Assembly (NCBI RefSeq): GCF_002000545.1
Contig: NZ_MLHL01000010.1
Span: forward strand, 1 to 55,894
Direction: 5' to 3'
From: Rodentibacter trehalosifermentans
GTDB taxonomy: Bacteria; Pseudomonadota; Gammaproteobacteria; Enterobacterales; Pasteurellaceae
DNA length: 55,894 nt
Shown here: positions 1-8,795 of the stretch, in pieces
Layout: the number at the start of each line of letters is the position of its first letter
Position numbering within the stretch: the stretch's first letter is position 1
Position numbers and translations under genes: made by a program
Notes under the pieces: generated by a model
Told to the model about the DNA's origin: nothing
The model's input: only the letters and a program-made list of their open reading frames with translations
The model's database searches: none

Positions 1-415
1 TAATCTACTTCAGCCCCAAAATTTCTATAAACAAACAAAAGGTGTGCTTTCTGTGGAAAGTGATCAAATTAACCTATTACATTAAGATTAATTAAAAAAA
101 CGCGGCCAATTGAAAAACGCTCAAAATTGACCGCGCTTTTAGCTAAAGAAATAAAGGTTATTTTGCACTATTTATCTTATGGAATAAGGTGAACGCAATG
201 AAGAGGAAACCTAAGAAACAGGAAACAATTAAGGCATAAAACCTAGCATAAAATATAATCCTTCTGCTTATTCTCTATTTTGTTTTAAATCAAATCATTG
301 CGACTTTTCACTTTATGCCCATTAAAAAGATGAAGACCGAATAAACTTGTACTGATTTAAGATTCAATTTGTGGCATAATCCCACCACTCGTTTTCTATT
401 GAAAAGGAAGAAATC
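1..415. other. Intergenic region before gloA
   Basis: No convincing gene is visible. The left part has an imperfect inverted repeat of two degenerate uptake sequences (arms about 99-111 and 126-138, the second followed by TTTT), which could end a gene lying outside the window. The rest is AT-rich. The gloA ribosome binding site (AAAAGGAAG) lies at the right end, just before position 416. Confidence 0.5.
99..140. terminator. Possible terminator built from two degenerate uptake sequences
   Basis: The arms ACGCGGCCAATT and AATTGACCGCGCT are near-complementary, and the second is followed by a short T-run. Both carry GCG in place of the TGCG/CGCA of the uptake core. It would serve an unseen gene to the left. 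Confidence 0.4.
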
Positions 416-823
416 ATGCGAATTTTACATACCATGTTACGCGTGGGCGATTTGGATCGTTCCATTCAATTTTATCAAGATGTTCTGGGAATGCGTTTAT
501 TGCGCACCAGTGAAAACCCTGAATATAAATATTCCTTGGCATTTTTAGGTTATGATGATGAAGATAAATCTTCCGTCATTGAGCTCACCTATAATTGGGG
601 CGTAACGGAATATGATCTTGGTTCTGCCTACGGCCATATTGCCATTGGTGTAGATGATATTGTTGCCACCTGTGATGCCGTGCGTGCCAATGGTGGAAAA
701 ATCACCCGTGAACCCGACCCGGTGAAAGGCGGCACAACAGTGATTGCCTTTGTCGAAGATCCGGATGGCTACAAAATCGAATTTATCGAAAATAAACAAG
801 CAAAAGCCGGACTCGGCAATTAA
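416..823 (+). CDS. gloA: Lactoylglutathione lyase (glyoxalase I)
   Basis: This cytosolic enzyme isomerises the hemithioacetal of methylglyoxal and glutathione to S-lactoylglutathione, the first step of methylglyoxal detoxification. The protein has 135 residues, the usual length for the short bacterial Ni-dependent form. The metal ligands known from the E. coli enzyme are all present at the same positions: His5, Glu56, His74 and Glu122. The C-terminal half has the typical [12 protein letters not shown] stretch. A good ribosome binding site precedes the ATG. A terminator separates it from rnt, which runs the same way. It is an orthologue of H. influenzae HI0323 by recall of the family. Confidence 0.96.
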   Translation: MRILHTMLRVGDLDRSIQFYQDVLGMRLLRTSENPEYKYSLAFLGYDDEDKSSVIELTYNWGVTEYDLGSAYGHIAIGVDDIVATCDAVRANGGKITREPDPVKGGTTVIAFVEDPDGYKIEFIENKQAKAGLGN

Positions 824-832
824 AAGTGCGGT
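824..832 (+). repeat. DNA uptake signal sequence, example copy
   Basis: AAGTGCGGT followed by TCATTTT matches the Haemophilus-type uptake core plus its AT-rich flank. It overlaps the gloA stop region. Further copies are spread over the window, both inside and between genes; the inverted pairs are listed separately. Confidence 0.95.
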
Positions 833-850
833 CATTTTCTATGATGTTTT

Positions 851-885
851 AATAACGTAGGCTTCCCTGCGTTATTTTATTTTTT
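851..885 (+). terminator. Intrinsic terminator after gloA
   Basis: The arms AATAACGTAGG and CCTGCGTTATT (one G-T type mismatch) are followed by TTATTTTTT. The rnt ribosome binding site AAGGA begins directly after the T-run, so terminator and start signal abut. Confidence 0.8.
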
Positions 886-896
886 AAGGATATGCT

Positions 897-1577
897 ATGC
901 CCGATGCTCAAGAAATCCCCTATCACCATCAACTGAAAAATCGTTTTCGTGGTTACTTTCCCGTGATTATTGATGTGGAAACGGCGGGGTTTGATGCCGA
1001 AAAAGATGCCTTATTGGAACTTGCGGCAATCACCTTAAAAATGGATGAAAACGGCTATTTGCATCCGGATCAAAAATGCCATTTTCATATTGAGCCTTTT
1101 GCAGGGGCAAATATCAATCCGGATTCCTTAAAATTTAACGGCATTGATATTCACAACCCACTGCGTGGTGCAGTCTCTGAATTAGAGGCAATAACAGGCT
1201 TATTTCAAATGGTACGCCGTGCACAAAAGGCAGCTGAGTGTCAACGTTCGATTATTGTGGCCCATAATGCGATGTTCGATCAGCGCTTTGTGATGGCTGC
1301 CGCAGAACGTACCGGTATAAAACGTAACCCCTTCCACCCTTTCGGTCTATTTGATACCGCAACGCTGGCAGGATTCATGTTCGGGCAAACGGTGCTTGTC
1401 AAGGCCTGTCAAGCGGCGAATATTCCCTTTGATGGTAAACAAGCCCATTCTGCCCTTTATGATACGGAACGCACAGCGGAATTATTCTGTTATATGGTCA
1501 ATCATTTGAAAGATCTTGGCGGTTTTCCTCATCTACCGATGGCTATAAAAAGAGAAGAAAAAACAACCGCACTTTAA
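897..1577 (+). CDS. rnt: Ribonuclease T
   Basis: RNase T is a 3'-5' exoribonuclease that trims tRNA CCA ends and matures 5S and 23S rRNA 3' ends. The protein has 226 residues, close to the family norm. The DEDDh exonuclease residues are visible: Asp26 and Glu28 in [10 protein letters not shown], Asp128 in HNAMFDQRF, then His184 and Asp189 in HSALYDTER. The start is supported by AAGGA seven bases before the ATG. The last codons (Thr-Thr-Ala-Leu-stop) are encoded by an uptake sequence at 1566-1574, so the exact C-terminus may have been shaped by that repeat. Confidence 0.95.
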   Translation: MPDAQEIPYHHQLKNRFRGYFPVIIDVETAGFDAEKDALLELAAITLKMDENGYLHPDQKCHFHIEPFAGANINPDSLKFNGIDIHNPLRGAVSELEAITGLFQMVRRAQKAAECQRSIIVAHNAMFDQRFVMAAAERTGIKRNPFHPFGLFDTATLAGFMFGQTVLVKACQAANIPFDGKQAHSALYDTERTAELFCYMVNHLKDLGGFPHLPMAIKREEKTTAL

Positions 1578-1625
1578 CTTTTTCACCTTTTATTTTTTAT
1601 ACATTAACCTATAAGGAAAAACACA

Positions 1626-2978
1626 ATGTTATCAAACCCCGTTGTTATCTCAATTATCGTCTTACTCGCCTTGAGTTTGCTGCGTATTAATGTGGTGATA
1701 GCCCTTGTCATTGCGGCGCTCACTGCCGGTTTATGCGGTGATCTTGGTTTAACTAAAACCATCGAAACCTTCACCGGCGGTCTAGGCGGCGGTGCCGAAG
1801 TGGCAATGAACTATGCCATGCTTGGTGCTTTTGCTATTGCTATCTCTAAATCAGGTATTACCGATTTACTCGCCTATAAAATCATCACAAAAATCAACAA
1901 AACGCCAACCAGTAATAATTTGGCTTGGTTTAAATATGCCATTTTTGCCATATTGGCGCTATTTGCCATTTCCTCGCAAAATCTCTTACCGGTGCATATT
2001 GCCTTTATCCCGATTGTGATTCCTCCGTTGCTTTCAATTTTTAACCGTTTGAAAATCGACCGCCGTGCCGTAGCCTGCGTGTTAACATTCGGTCTTACTG
2101 CCACCTATATGCTCTTGCCGGTGGGCTTTGGGAAAATCTTTATTGAAAGTATTTTAGTGAAAAATATCAATCAAGCAGGCGCCGCCTTAGGATTACAAAC
2201 GGATGTTACACAAGTGTCTCTTGCGATGCTATTACCGGTCATCGGGATGATTTTAGGCTTATTAATTGCTGTTTTCATCACCTATCGCAAACCTCGTGAA
2301 TATAGTGAAACGCTTGACGCACCAACCACAAAAGAGATTGAAGCACATATTGCCAATATCCAACCAAAACACATTAGCGCAAGTTTAATTGCCATTGTGG
2401 CAACCTTTGCCACTCAGCTGGTGACCAGTTCCACGATTATTGGCGGCTTAGTGGGTTTGGTGATTTTTGCCGTGTTTGGCATTTTCAAACTCAAAGAAAG
2501 TAACGATATTTTCCAACAAGGCTTACGTTTAATGGCGATGATTGGCTTTGTGATGATTGCCGCTTCAGGCTTTGCCAATGTGATCAATGCCACCAGTGGC
2601 GTGACTGAACTCGTAGAAAATTTAAGCAATGGTGCTATTCAAAGCAAAGGGCTTGCGGCATTTTTAATGTTGATTGTCGGGCTATTAATCACCATGGGGA
2701 TCGGCTCTTCTTTCTCAACGGTGCCGATTATTACCTCAATTTATGTTCCCCTTTGCTTATCCTTTGGTTTTTCACCTCTCGCCACCGTTTCGATTGTAGG
2801 GGTTGCAGCCGCTTTAGGGGATGCAGGTTCTCCTGCTTCAGACTCAACATTAGGGCCAACCTCAGGTTTAAATATGGATGGTAAACACGATCACATTTGG
2901 GATTCCGTTGTGCCGACATTTATTCACTATAATATTCCACTGATTATCTTCGGCTGGATTGCCGCCATGTATCTTTAA
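1626..2978 (+). CDS. NhaC-superfamily integral membrane carrier (HI0325 type)
   Basis: The protein has 450 residues with about eleven hydrophobic segments, and belongs to the Na+/H+ antiporter-like families that include NhaC and B. subtilis YuiF. Diagnostic stretches are the Gly-rich loop [20 protein letters not shown] near residue 50 and [19 protein letters not shown] near residue 400. Substrate cannot be read from sequence: some relatives are annotated as Na+/H+ antiporters and others as amino-acid (for example histidine) permeases, so the antiporter name is provisional. A strong terminator follows immediately, and its stem overlaps the signals of the next gene. Confidence 0.8.
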   Translation: MLSNPVVISIIVLLALSLLRINVVIALVIAALTAGLCGDLGLTKTIETFTGGLGGGAEVAMNYAMLGAFAIAISKSGITDLLAYKIITKINKTPTSNNLAWFKYAIFAILALFAISSQNLLPVHIAFIPIVIPPLLSIFNRLKIDRRAVACVLTFGLTATYMLLPVGFGKIFIESILVKNINQAGAALGLQTDVTQVSLAMLLPVIGMILGLLIAVFITYRKPREYSETLDAPTTKEIEAHIANIQPKHISASLIAIVATFATQLVTSSTIIGGLVGLVIFAVFGIFKLKESNDIFQQGLRLMAMIGFVMIAASGFANVINATSGVTELVENLSNGAIQSKGLAAFLMLIVGLLITMGIGSSFSTVPIITSIYVPLCLSFGFSPLATVSIVGVAAALGDAGSPASDSTLGPTSGLNMDGKHDHIWDSVVPTFIHYNIPLIIFGWIAAMYL

Positions 2979-2985
2979 GGATTAT

Positions 2986-3010
2986 AATCCCCCACTTAGG
3001 GGGATTTTTT
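2986..3010 (+). terminator. Terminator overlapping the priC ribosome binding site
   Basis: AATCCCCC and GGGGGATT form an 8-bp stem with a 5-base loop, followed by TTTTTT. The next base is the A of the priC ATG. The only Shine-Dalgarno-like sequence for priC (AGGGGG, 2998-3003) is the right arm of the stem. Confidence 0.85.
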
Positions 3011-3592
3011 ATGGTTATTCAATCGCTTATTGATACATTAGAGCAAAAAGTTCAACAGCTTCAACATGCCTATTCATCAAAATTAGAAGAAAAAATTTTG
3101 GCAAAATTTGACCGCACTTTATTCAGTGAAAATGGACAAACCGTATCCTTTTATTTTTCTGAAATTCAGCAAACCTTGGAAAAAATAAAATCCCTTCATT
3201 CTACGGATTTCAATCACTATCGCTTCATTACTGAGCATTTACTCAAACAATGCAGCGTACTATCAGAAGCATTAAATAGAAAAAATAATCGGATTATTCC
3301 CCCCAAACCATCCGAATCAGCAAAACCAAAAGCTTCCCATAATGTTCACAAACTACCTCCGCGCGAACGTTTGGGAAAATATTATGAAGCTCTTGAACAG
3401 CTAAATCATTTATATCAGCAACAATGCGATCTTATCCATGTAGAAACCAATCCTGAGGTACAACAAAAAGCCATGAGATTGGCTGAAGGCTATAAACTCC
3501 GTCGTCAAAAATGCCAAGATGCTATCGATCTTCTGGAAGAATATTTAGCCTTTAAAGAACAACAAGAAAATAAACCTAATTCGGAAAAATAA
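3011..3592 (+). CDS. priC: Primosomal replication protein N'' (PriC)
   Basis: PriC loads DnaB at stalled forks in a PriA-independent restart route. The protein has 193 residues, mostly predicted helix, with the family pattern of an N-terminal helical region, a charged linker near residues 95-115 (KPSESAKPKAS) and a conserved basic block LPPRERLGKYYEALEQLN followed by a Gln-rich helix. An uptake sequence at 3111-3119 encodes Asp-Arg-Thr-Leu. The start codon sits at the end of the upstream terminator, so translation may depend on read-through or on an unseen promoter inside the carrier gene. Confidence 0.85.
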   Translation: MVIQSLIDTLEQKVQQLQHAYSSKLEEKILAKFDRTLFSENGQTVSFYFSEIQQTLEKIKSLHSTDFNHYRFITEHLLKQCSVLSEALNRKNNRIIPPKPSESAKPKASHNVHKLPPRERLGKYYEALEQLNHLYQQQCDLIHVETNPEVQQKAMRLAEGYKLRRQKCQDAIDLLEEYLAFKEQQENKPNSEK

Positions 3593-3671
3593 TTGAAGAA
3601 AATTATTGTTATTTTGTCTTTATCTAAAAATAAATTTGAGAAAACACACCAAAGAATTATGGAAAAAAATA

Positions 3672-4433
3672 ATGAAAAAACTTTCTATTGATGAAAAAAA
3701 AGAAATTTTATACAAATTACTTGAAGATTATGAATTATCCGAACACCCCACAGAAGAAATACTGAAAAGTATGAAAAGTGTTTTTAACCCCTATCGAAAT
3801 TTAGGGTCATATTATGAAAATCATTGGCACTTGATTCAGCCTATATTAAAACAAAAAAGTTGGCTAAATTGGTTGAATGAAACAGAACGTGAAAAATTGT
3901 ATTACCACCAGCTGCGTAAGAGGGATAAATTTTTCATTCACAATGAAGAGGAATTTAATCTGTTACTTCAAGCACAGCAAAGATTAATGGCACAACCTGA
4001 GTGGAAAAATAAAGAACCGTTCGATACTGACCGGATTTATCATAAATTACATTTTCAAGGAACACCCGATTTCCCGCTTACGTTTTCCAACTGGAAAGTA
4101 ATTGTCGGTTGGTTTGAGCACTGTGATCGATACACCTGTGTCTATAATATGATAAAGAAAATAGAGGGATTTCAATCTTATATAGAAAAAAATCCAAGTC
4201 TAACCAAACATTTTGTGGAAATCTTTCGACAAAACCATTATTTTTCAGATTGGTTTGCTGATGGTTGTTATATCCATGACATATATTTACATTCACTTTT
4301 TTTAATGTTTTTCTCGCCGATATGGCATAGTGGTATTGAGCAAGATTTACTCAAAATAGGCAATAAGAAAATTCTAGAATGGTGGGAGCTACTCAGCGTT
4401 TTTTCAAATGAATTAAATGTCAAAATTGGATAA
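3672..4433 (+). CDS. Uncharacterised AT-rich protein, 253 residues
   Basis: I do not recognise this protein. I placed the start at the ATG at 3672 because GGA lies eight bases upstream and the product then begins MKKLSIDEKKEIL; an in-frame ATG at 3606 would add 22 residues without a ribosome site. It has no signal peptide, many Trp, Tyr, His and Phe residues, and a hydrophobic patch near the C-terminus (LHSLFLMFFSPIW), so it looks cytosolic or peripherally membrane-bound. The gene is clearly richer in A/T than its neighbours and contains no uptake sequence, suggesting later acquisition. It lies between priC and a broken tRNA-Ser copy. Confidence 0.7.
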   Translation: MKKLSIDEKKEILYKLLEDYELSEHPTEEILKSMKSVFNPYRNLGSYYENHWHLIQPILKQKSWLNWLNETEREKLYYHQLRKRDKFFIHNEEEFNLLLQAQQRLMAQPEWKNKEPFDTDRIYHKLHFQGTPDFPLTFSNWKVIVGWFEHCDRYTCVYNMIKKIEGFQSYIEKNPSLTKHFVEIFRQNHYFSDWFADGCYIHDIYLHSLFLMFFSPIWHSGIEQDLLKIGNKKILEWWELLSVFSNELNVKIG

Positions 4434-4449
4434 TTCAAAGAGAAAAGCA

Positions 4450-4476
4450 AAATCCCCAATCTTTCGATTAGGGGAT
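4450..4476 (-). terminator. Terminator 3' of the tRNA-Ser relic
   Basis: Read on the minus strand, CCCCTAATC and GATTGGGG pair around a short loop and are followed by a T-rich run (ATTTTGCTTTT). It lies 14 bases beyond the CCA end of the tRNA-like sequence, as expected for a tRNA transcription unit. Confidence 0.6.
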
Positions 4477-4489
4477 GTTTAAAATTTAA

Positions 4490-4573
4490 TGGCGGAAGAG
4501 AGATTTAAACTCACGGAGGGCGTAGCCCCTCGCCGGTTTTCAAGACCGGTGCCTCCAATCACTTAACTATTGC
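4490..4573 (-). pseudogene. tRNA-Ser(UGA)-like relic with degraded 5' half
   Basis: On the minus strand this reads as a class II tRNA-Ser. The anticodon arm CCGGTCTTGAAAACCGG (anticodon TGA), a long variable arm (GAGGGGCTACGCCCTC), a T-arm and a 3' end TTCCGCCA are all present. The T-loop has TTTAAAT where TTC(A/G)AAT is expected. The 5' part is poor: GCAATAG pairs with the 3' acceptor strand at only five of seven positions, and the D-arm region is about three bases short and mismatched. Total length is about 84 instead of the usual 88-91. It is most likely a pseudogene or the remnant of an integration event; a diverged but working tRNA is less likely. Confidence 0.65.
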
Positions 4574-4575
4574 TA

Positions 4576-4617
4576 AAGTGCGGTCAAAATTCAAAGGGAT
4601 TTTAACCACACTTTTTT
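4576..4617. repeat. Inverted pair of uptake sequences, second copy degenerate
   Basis: AAAGTGCGGTCAAAAT and ATTTTAACCACACTTT form a long stem with G-U pairs around a short spacer, followed by a T-run on the plus strand. It lies just upstream of the tRNA relic. The second copy has CCACACTT instead of CCGCACTT. Confidence 0.75.
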
Positions 4618-4742
4618 ATCTAAAATATGATGAAGATCTCATTTCTTATAAAAAGTCTGTGCTTACGCCTAGACATCTACAGGATATTTTGCTATTTTCT
4701 CGCCCAATCGTATTTGGTGAATTTGCACAAAAGGATTTTTGA

Positions 4743-5051
4743 ATGAAAAAAATTTCAATCATTTTAACCGCACTTTTTTCAGCGGTATCGTTTTCTACTC
4801 TTGCTGCGCCACAAAAAACAGTGGAAACATTACCGGAACAGTGTGCCCAATTATTTAAAGAAACAGAGAATTTAATTGCCCAAGCAGAAAAACAACCGGG
4901 CACCCACACGCAAGTGAGCAAGATTAAAAATAAACTCAATCAAAGCAAAAAACAGATCCTTGAAATGGAATTAGCCACTCAGTTAAAAAGTTGTAATATT
5001 GGTTTAGCAAAATTGAATAATATGAAAAGCTATTCTGAGGATGCCCACTAA
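4743..5051 (+). CDS. Small exported helical protein (possibly DUF5339-like)
   Basis: The protein has 102 residues with a clear signal peptide (Lys-rich start, hydrophobic core, cleavage near ALA-AP around residue 22). The mature part is charged and helical, with two Cys residues that could form a periplasmic disulfide (one in LPEQCAQLF, one in LKSCNIGL). It resembles small periplasmic proteins common in Pasteurellaceae that I recall as DUF5339, but I am not certain. An uptake sequence at 4767-4775 encodes Leu-Thr-Ala-Leu within the signal peptide. AAGGA precedes the ATG, and a strong terminator follows. Confidence 0.75.
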   Translation: MKKISIILTALFSAVSFSTLAAPQKTVETLPEQCAQLFKETENLIAQAEKQPGTHTQVSKIKNKLNQSKKQILEMELATQLKSCNIGLAKLNNMKSYSEDAH

Positions 5052-5066
5052 TTTGACAGGCAATAT

Positions 5067-5108
5067 AAAAAAGCTTATTGGAGAAATCTACTTCCAATAA
5101 GCTTTTTT
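5067..5108. terminator. Bidirectional terminator between the small exported gene and ruvB
   Basis: AAAAGCTTATTGGA and TCCAATAAGCTTTT form a perfect stem, with T-runs on both strands. It ends the plus-strand gene at 5051 and the minus-strand ruvB at 5115. Confidence 0.92.
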
Positions 5109-5114
5109 TTGCAA

Positions 5115-6125
5115 CTAATCCGTTAATTTTTGTAATCCAAAATGACGATAGGTTTGTGAGGTGGCGATTCGCCCACGAGGTGTACGTTGTAAAAAACCCT
5201 GTTGAATGAGATAGGGTTCTAACACATCTTCAATGGTATCGCGCTCTTCACCAATGGCGGCCGCCAAATTATCCAAGCCAACGGGCCCACCATCGAAACG
5301 CTCAATCACGGCGGAAAGTAATTTTCGGTCTAAATAATCAAACCCTGCATCATCCACATCCAACATTAAAAGCGCTTGTTTGGCAATATCCACAGAAACC
5401 ACACCGCCATTGCGCACGTCGGCATAATCACGCACCCGGCGTAAAAGGCGATTGGCAATACGCGGGGTGCCACGGGAACGGCGGGCAATTTCAAAAGCGG
5501 CGGCTTTTTCTAACTCAAGGTTTAAGCACCCCGCACTTCGTGCCACAATGGCGGTTAAATCTTCAACAGAATAAAATTCTAAACGTTGCACAATGCCAAA
5601 ACGATCACGCAAAGGGGAAGTTAAAGAACCTGCCCGAGTAGTTGCGCCCACCAAAGTAAAGGGCGGAAGATCCAATTTAATCGAACGGGCTGCCGGCCCT
5701 TCACCAATCATAATATCCAACTGATAATCTTCCATTGCCGGATAAAGCACTTCTTCAATAGCAGGAGAAAGGCGATGAATTTCATCAATAAATAAAACAT
5801 CATAAGGTTCAAGGTTTGTTAACATTGCGGCTAAATCCCCTGCTTTTTCCAGTACAGGGCCGGAAGTCGTCCGAATATTCACCCCCATTTCATTGGCAAC
5901 AATATTTGCCAAGGTCGTTTTTCCTAACCCGGGTGGACCAAAAATCAAGAGGTGATCCAACGCATCTTGACGCAATTTAGCGGCTTTGATGAAAATATCC
6001 ATCTGTTCCCGTACTTGAGGCTGCCCTACATAGTCCGCCAATAATTTAGGGCGAATAGCACGATCAAGCACTTCTTCATCAAATTTAGCCTGACCGCTAA
6101 TAATTCTATCGGTTTCAATCATCAT
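5115..6125 (-). CDS. ruvB: Holliday junction branch migration helicase RuvB
   Basis: RuvB is the AAA+ hexameric motor that, with RuvA, drives branch migration of Holliday junctions. The protein has 336 residues, the same as in E. coli. Walker A is at 63-71 (GPPGLGKTT), Walker B at about 112-118 (FIDEIHR), sensor 1 at GATTRAG near 160-166, and the arginine finger region SPLRDRFG near 170-177. The C-terminal winged-helix domain ends with [11 protein letters not shown]. It starts 10 bases after ruvA, so the two are co-transcribed. Two adjacent ATG codons make the first residue ambiguous by one. Confidence 0.98.
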   Translation of the reverse strand: MMIETDRIISGQAKFDEEVLDRAIRPKLLADYVGQPQVREQMDIFIKAAKLRQDALDHLLIFGPPGLGKTTLANIVANEMGVNIRTTSGPVLEKAGDLAAMLTNLEPYDVLFIDEIHRLSPAIEEVLYPAMEDYQLDIMIGEGPAARSIKLDLPPFTLVGATTRAGSLTSPLRDRFGIVQRLEFYSVEDLTAIVARSAGCLNLELEKAAAFEIARRSRGTPRIANRLLRRVRDYADVRNGGVVSVDIAKQALLMLDVDDAGFDYLDRKLLSAVIERFDGGPVGLDNLAAAIGEERDTIEDVLEPYLIQQGFLQRTPRGRIATSQTYRHFGLQKLTD

Positions 6126-6135
6126 TCAACTCTAA

Positions 6136-6750
6136 TTATAATGCGGCTTTTAGGGCTTCTCGAATAAGTTGTTCGCTGGTTAATTCCGCTTTTCCAACAC
6201 GTTTCACCATTTTCTCTGCATCTGTTGGTTTATATCCGAGGGCAATCAATGCCGCAACCGCCTCATCAATGGCGTTTTCTTGTACAGATAATGGGGCAGA
6301 TTCCGTTGGGATATGCGAACTTTCTACAAAGAAATCACTTTGTTTCACCCCTTTGAATTTCCCTTTTAATTCCACTAGTAAACGTTCTGCGGTTTTCTTC
6401 CCTACTCCCGGAATTTTCGTCAGTTTAGAAAGCTCTTCCCGTTCAATGGCATAAACAAATTGCTCTACCGACATTGCTGAAAGGATTGCTAACGCCAGTT
6501 TGGGCCCGACCCCATTGGTTTTGATCAGTTCACGGAATAAAGTGCGGTCAGTTTTTTGCGCAAAACCAAAAAGCAAATGCGCATCTTCACGCACAACAAG
6601 ATGGGTAAATAAGGTGGTTTCTTGTCCGATTTCCGGCAAATTATAGAAACTTGTCATCGGCAAAAGCAATTCATAGCCCACGCCTTGAACATCAAGTAAA
6701 ATTTCGGGTGGTTGTTTTTCTAACAAAACCCCTTGTAAGCGACCAATCAT
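6136..6750 (-). CDS. ruvA: Holliday junction recognition protein RuvA
   Basis: RuvA binds four-way junctions as a tetramer and recruits RuvB. The protein has 204 residues. An N-terminal OB-fold ([12 protein letters not shown]) comes first, then two helix-hairpin-helix motifs ([14 protein letters not shown] near residue 78 and [13 protein letters not shown] near 112), a flexible linker near 135-155, and domain III for RuvB contact ([19 protein letters not shown]). An uptake sequence lies inside the gene at about 6540. It follows ruvC after 62 bases and precedes ruvB by 10. Confidence 0.97.
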   Translation of the reverse strand: MIGRLQGVLLEKQPPEILLDVQGVGYELLLPMTSFYNLPEIGQETTLFTHLVVREDAHLLFGFAQKTDRTLFRELIKTNGVGPKLALAILSAMSVEQFVYAIEREELSKLTKIPGVGKKTAERLLVELKGKFKGVKQSDFFVESSHIPTESAPLSVQENAIDEAVAALIALGYKPTDAEKMVKRVGKAELTSEQLIREALKAAL

Positions 6751-6812
6751 AGTTTATCCATAAGGCACAAAATTTGCCCCATAGCATAAAATAAAACTGG
6801 ACGAATATCCAG

Positions 6813-7385
6813 TTAAATTTTTAATCGAAAGCGACCCCGACTATATCGGGTCTTTAAAAGTGCGGTCATTTTTTCCTGTGTTTCGGTTATCTTAACAGAA
6901 CCAGCAATATGCAATGAATGCTGTATTGAGTGGGCGTGTGTAATGGCAATGGCTAAAGCATCGGCAGAATCTGCTTGAGGTTTATCGGATAATTTCAAAA
7001 TACGCATCACCATATCTTGAACCTGTATTTTGTCCGCAGAACCGATCCCCACCACGGTTTGTTTTACCAAACGTGCAGCATACTCAAACACCGGTAAATC
7101 ATAATTGACGGCAGCAACAATGGCCGTCCCCCGAGCTTGCCCCAGTTTTAAGGCTGAATCGGCATTTTTCGCCATAAAAACCTGTTCGATTGCAAACATA
7201 TCCGGCTGAAATTGCGTGATAATTTCCGTAACGCCGGCATAAATACGTTTTAAACGGGTGGGAAGATCCTCCACTTGCGTGCGAATCACCCCACTACCGA
7301 GGTATTCCAAATGGCGACCGGTTTGGCGAATCACCCCATAACCTGTCACTCGAGAACCGGGGTCAATACCTAAAATAATACTCAT
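6813..7385 (-). CDS. ruvC: Crossover junction endodeoxyribonuclease RuvC
   Basis: RuvC is the dimeric resolvase that nicks Holliday junctions symmetrically. The protein has 190 residues. The four acidic catalytic residues are visible: Asp8 (GIDPGSR), Glu67 (AIEQVF), Asp139 and Asp142 (ADSADALA). The C-terminal tail includes Met-Thr-Ala-Leu-Leu, encoded by an uptake sequence at 6858-6866. GGAAAG supports the ATG. A terminator between yebC and this gene means ruvCAB may rely on read-through or a promoter inside yebC. Confidence 0.97.
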   Translation of the reverse strand: MSIILGIDPGSRVTGYGVIRQTGRHLEYLGSGVIRTQVEDLPTRLKRIYAGVTEIITQFQPDMFAIEQVFMAKNADSALKLGQARGTAIVAAVNYDLPVFEYAARLVKQTVVGIGSADKIQVQDMVMRILKLSDKPQADSADALAIAITHAHSIQHSLHIAGSVKITETQEKMTALLKTRYSRGRFRLKI

Positions 7386-7395
7386 TACTTTCCAT

Positions 7396-7423
7396 AAAAA
7401 AATGGGTAGTCTTTCTACCCATT
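7396..7423 (-). terminator. Terminator between yebC and ruvC
   Basis: On the minus strand, AAATGGGTA and TACCCATTT pair around a seven-base loop and run into TTTTTTT. The ruvC ribosome site starts directly after the T-run. Confidence 0.85.
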
Positions 7424-7427
7424 TAGA

Positions 7428-8168
7428 TTAAAGTTGTGCGGCAACTTCGTCGCTAATTTCACCATTGTGATAGACGTTTTGCACATCATCACAATCTTCT
7501 AACATCTCAATTAAACGAAGCAGTTTCGGTGCGGTTTCCAGATCAAGGGCAACCGTTGTAGAAGGGATCATAGTGACTTCCGCTTCTTGAATTTTAAAAC
7601 CGGCTTTTTCAATGTTATCACGCACGTTACCTAATTCTTCCCAAGCCGTGTAGATTTCAAACGAACCGTCATCTTGCGGCTGAATGTCCTCTGCACCGGC
7701 ATCGATTGCCGCTTCGGTTAAAGCATCTTCATCGGCTTCATTAATTAAAATTAAGCCTTTTTTGCTGAACAAATAGCCTACGGAGCCTTCTGTGCCTAAG
7801 TTACCGCCACATTTGGTAAAGCTCGGGCGAACCTGAGAAATGGTGCGGTTGGCATTATCACTTAAACATTCTACCATTACCGCCGTGCCACCCGGGCCGT
7901 ACCCTTCGTAAACTTTGGTTTCCATATTGGTGTCATCGCCACCACCGATACCCCGATCAATCGCACGATTAATCGTATCACGCGTCATATTATTACTCAG
8001 TGCTTTATCCACCGCAGCCCGTAAACGAGGGTTCGCACTCACATCGCCCCCGCCTAATTTTGCTGCTGTCACTAATTCACGAATTAGCTTAGTAAAAATT
8101 TTACCACGTTGTGCATCTTGTGCCGCTTTACGGTGTTTAATATTAGCCCACTTACTATGACCTGCCAT
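7428..8168 (-). CDS. yebC: YebC/PmpR family protein (TACO1-like)
   Basis: The protein has 246 residues and starts with the family signature [14 protein letters not shown]. Members act as transcription regulators in some bacteria, and the YebC/TACO1 family has been linked to translation of difficult, for example proline-rich, stretches. Which role applies here cannot be told from sequence. The conserved central motif [12 protein letters not shown] (near 67-78) and the [12 protein letters not shown] segment (near 86-97) are intact. It lies between nudB and ruvC as in many gamma-proteobacteria. AAGGAAA lies just upstream of the ATG. Confidence 0.96.
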   Translation of the reverse strand: MAGHSKWANIKHRKAAQDAQRGKIFTKLIRELVTAAKLGGGDVSANPRLRAAVDKALSNNMTRDTINRAIDRGIGGGDDTNMETKVYEGYGPGGTAVMVECLSDNANRTISQVRPSFTKCGGNLGTEGSVGYLFSKKGLILINEADEDALTEAAIDAGAEDIQPQDDGSFEIYTAWEELGNVRDNIEKAGFKIQEAEVTMIPSTTVALDLETAPKLLRLIEMLEDCDDVQNVYHNGEISDEVAAQL

Positions 8169-8186
8169 TTGATTTCCTTCTATATT

Positions 8187-8633
8187 TTAATCTTTCAATA
8201 AATTGAGATACTGCTTTATTGCCGCCGCATTATTCGGCGATTTCGTCATTGCTATCGCCTCAGCGATAGAAACCCATTTAAACGCCAAATGTTCCGTTAA
8301 CTGCGGCACAAATTCTTTTTCCACTGCACATAAAAACCAATGTTCACGACAGTGGGTCACATTCGGTGCGTATTTATAGCGGAAATGGGGAAAAATTTCA
8401 AATTCTACACATTGATGACAATCAAAAAGTGCGGTCGAATTTTCCGAAATTTTTAATCCCACTTCCTCCCTCAGTTCACGTTTTGCCGTCTCCCTTGGGG
8501 TTTCGCCCTCTTCCATTGAACCGGTAACCGATTGCCAGAAATCAGGATCATCACAGCGTTGTAGCATTAACACCCGCTTGGAATGTTTACAATAAACCAC
8601 CACCAAAACGGATTGATTATTTTTATATGTCAT
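8187..8633 (-). CDS. nudB: Dihydroneopterin triphosphate diphosphatase
   Basis: NudB removes pyrophosphate from dihydroneopterin triphosphate in folate synthesis. The 148-residue protein carries a perfect Nudix box at 38-60: Gly38, Glu44, the REL segment from Arg52, Glu56, Glu57 and Gly59. Beginning (YKNNQSVLVVVYC) and length fit NudB rather than other Nudix enzymes, and the position upstream of yebC-ruvC matches H. influenzae. No strong ribosome site is visible before the ATG. An uptake sequence lies inside at 8427-8435. Confidence 0.88.
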   Translation of the reverse strand: MTYKNNQSVLVVVYCKHSKRVLMLQRCDDPDFWQSVTGSMEEGETPRETAKRELREEVGLKISENSTALFDCHQCVEFEIFPHFRYKYAPNVTHCREHWFLCAVEKEFVPQLTEHLAFKWVSIAEAIAMTKSPNNAAAIKQYLNLLKD

Positions 8634-8795
8634 TGTTAGATTATTCGAATACCTCTATGTTCATAAAAAAGATCTTACGGATTTTAAAACAAAGTGCGAG
8701 CATCCTTTGTATTTTATCAGACTTTTTCTTCCCCCGACCTAGTCCTTGGGCGGATTCAATGATAGAATTCGGCACTTTTATGGGGAAAGAAAATC

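Noticed and set aside
198-239. 13-codon basic reading frame in the left intergenic region
   Set aside because: It has a weak ribosome site and no conserved features; too short to support as a gene.
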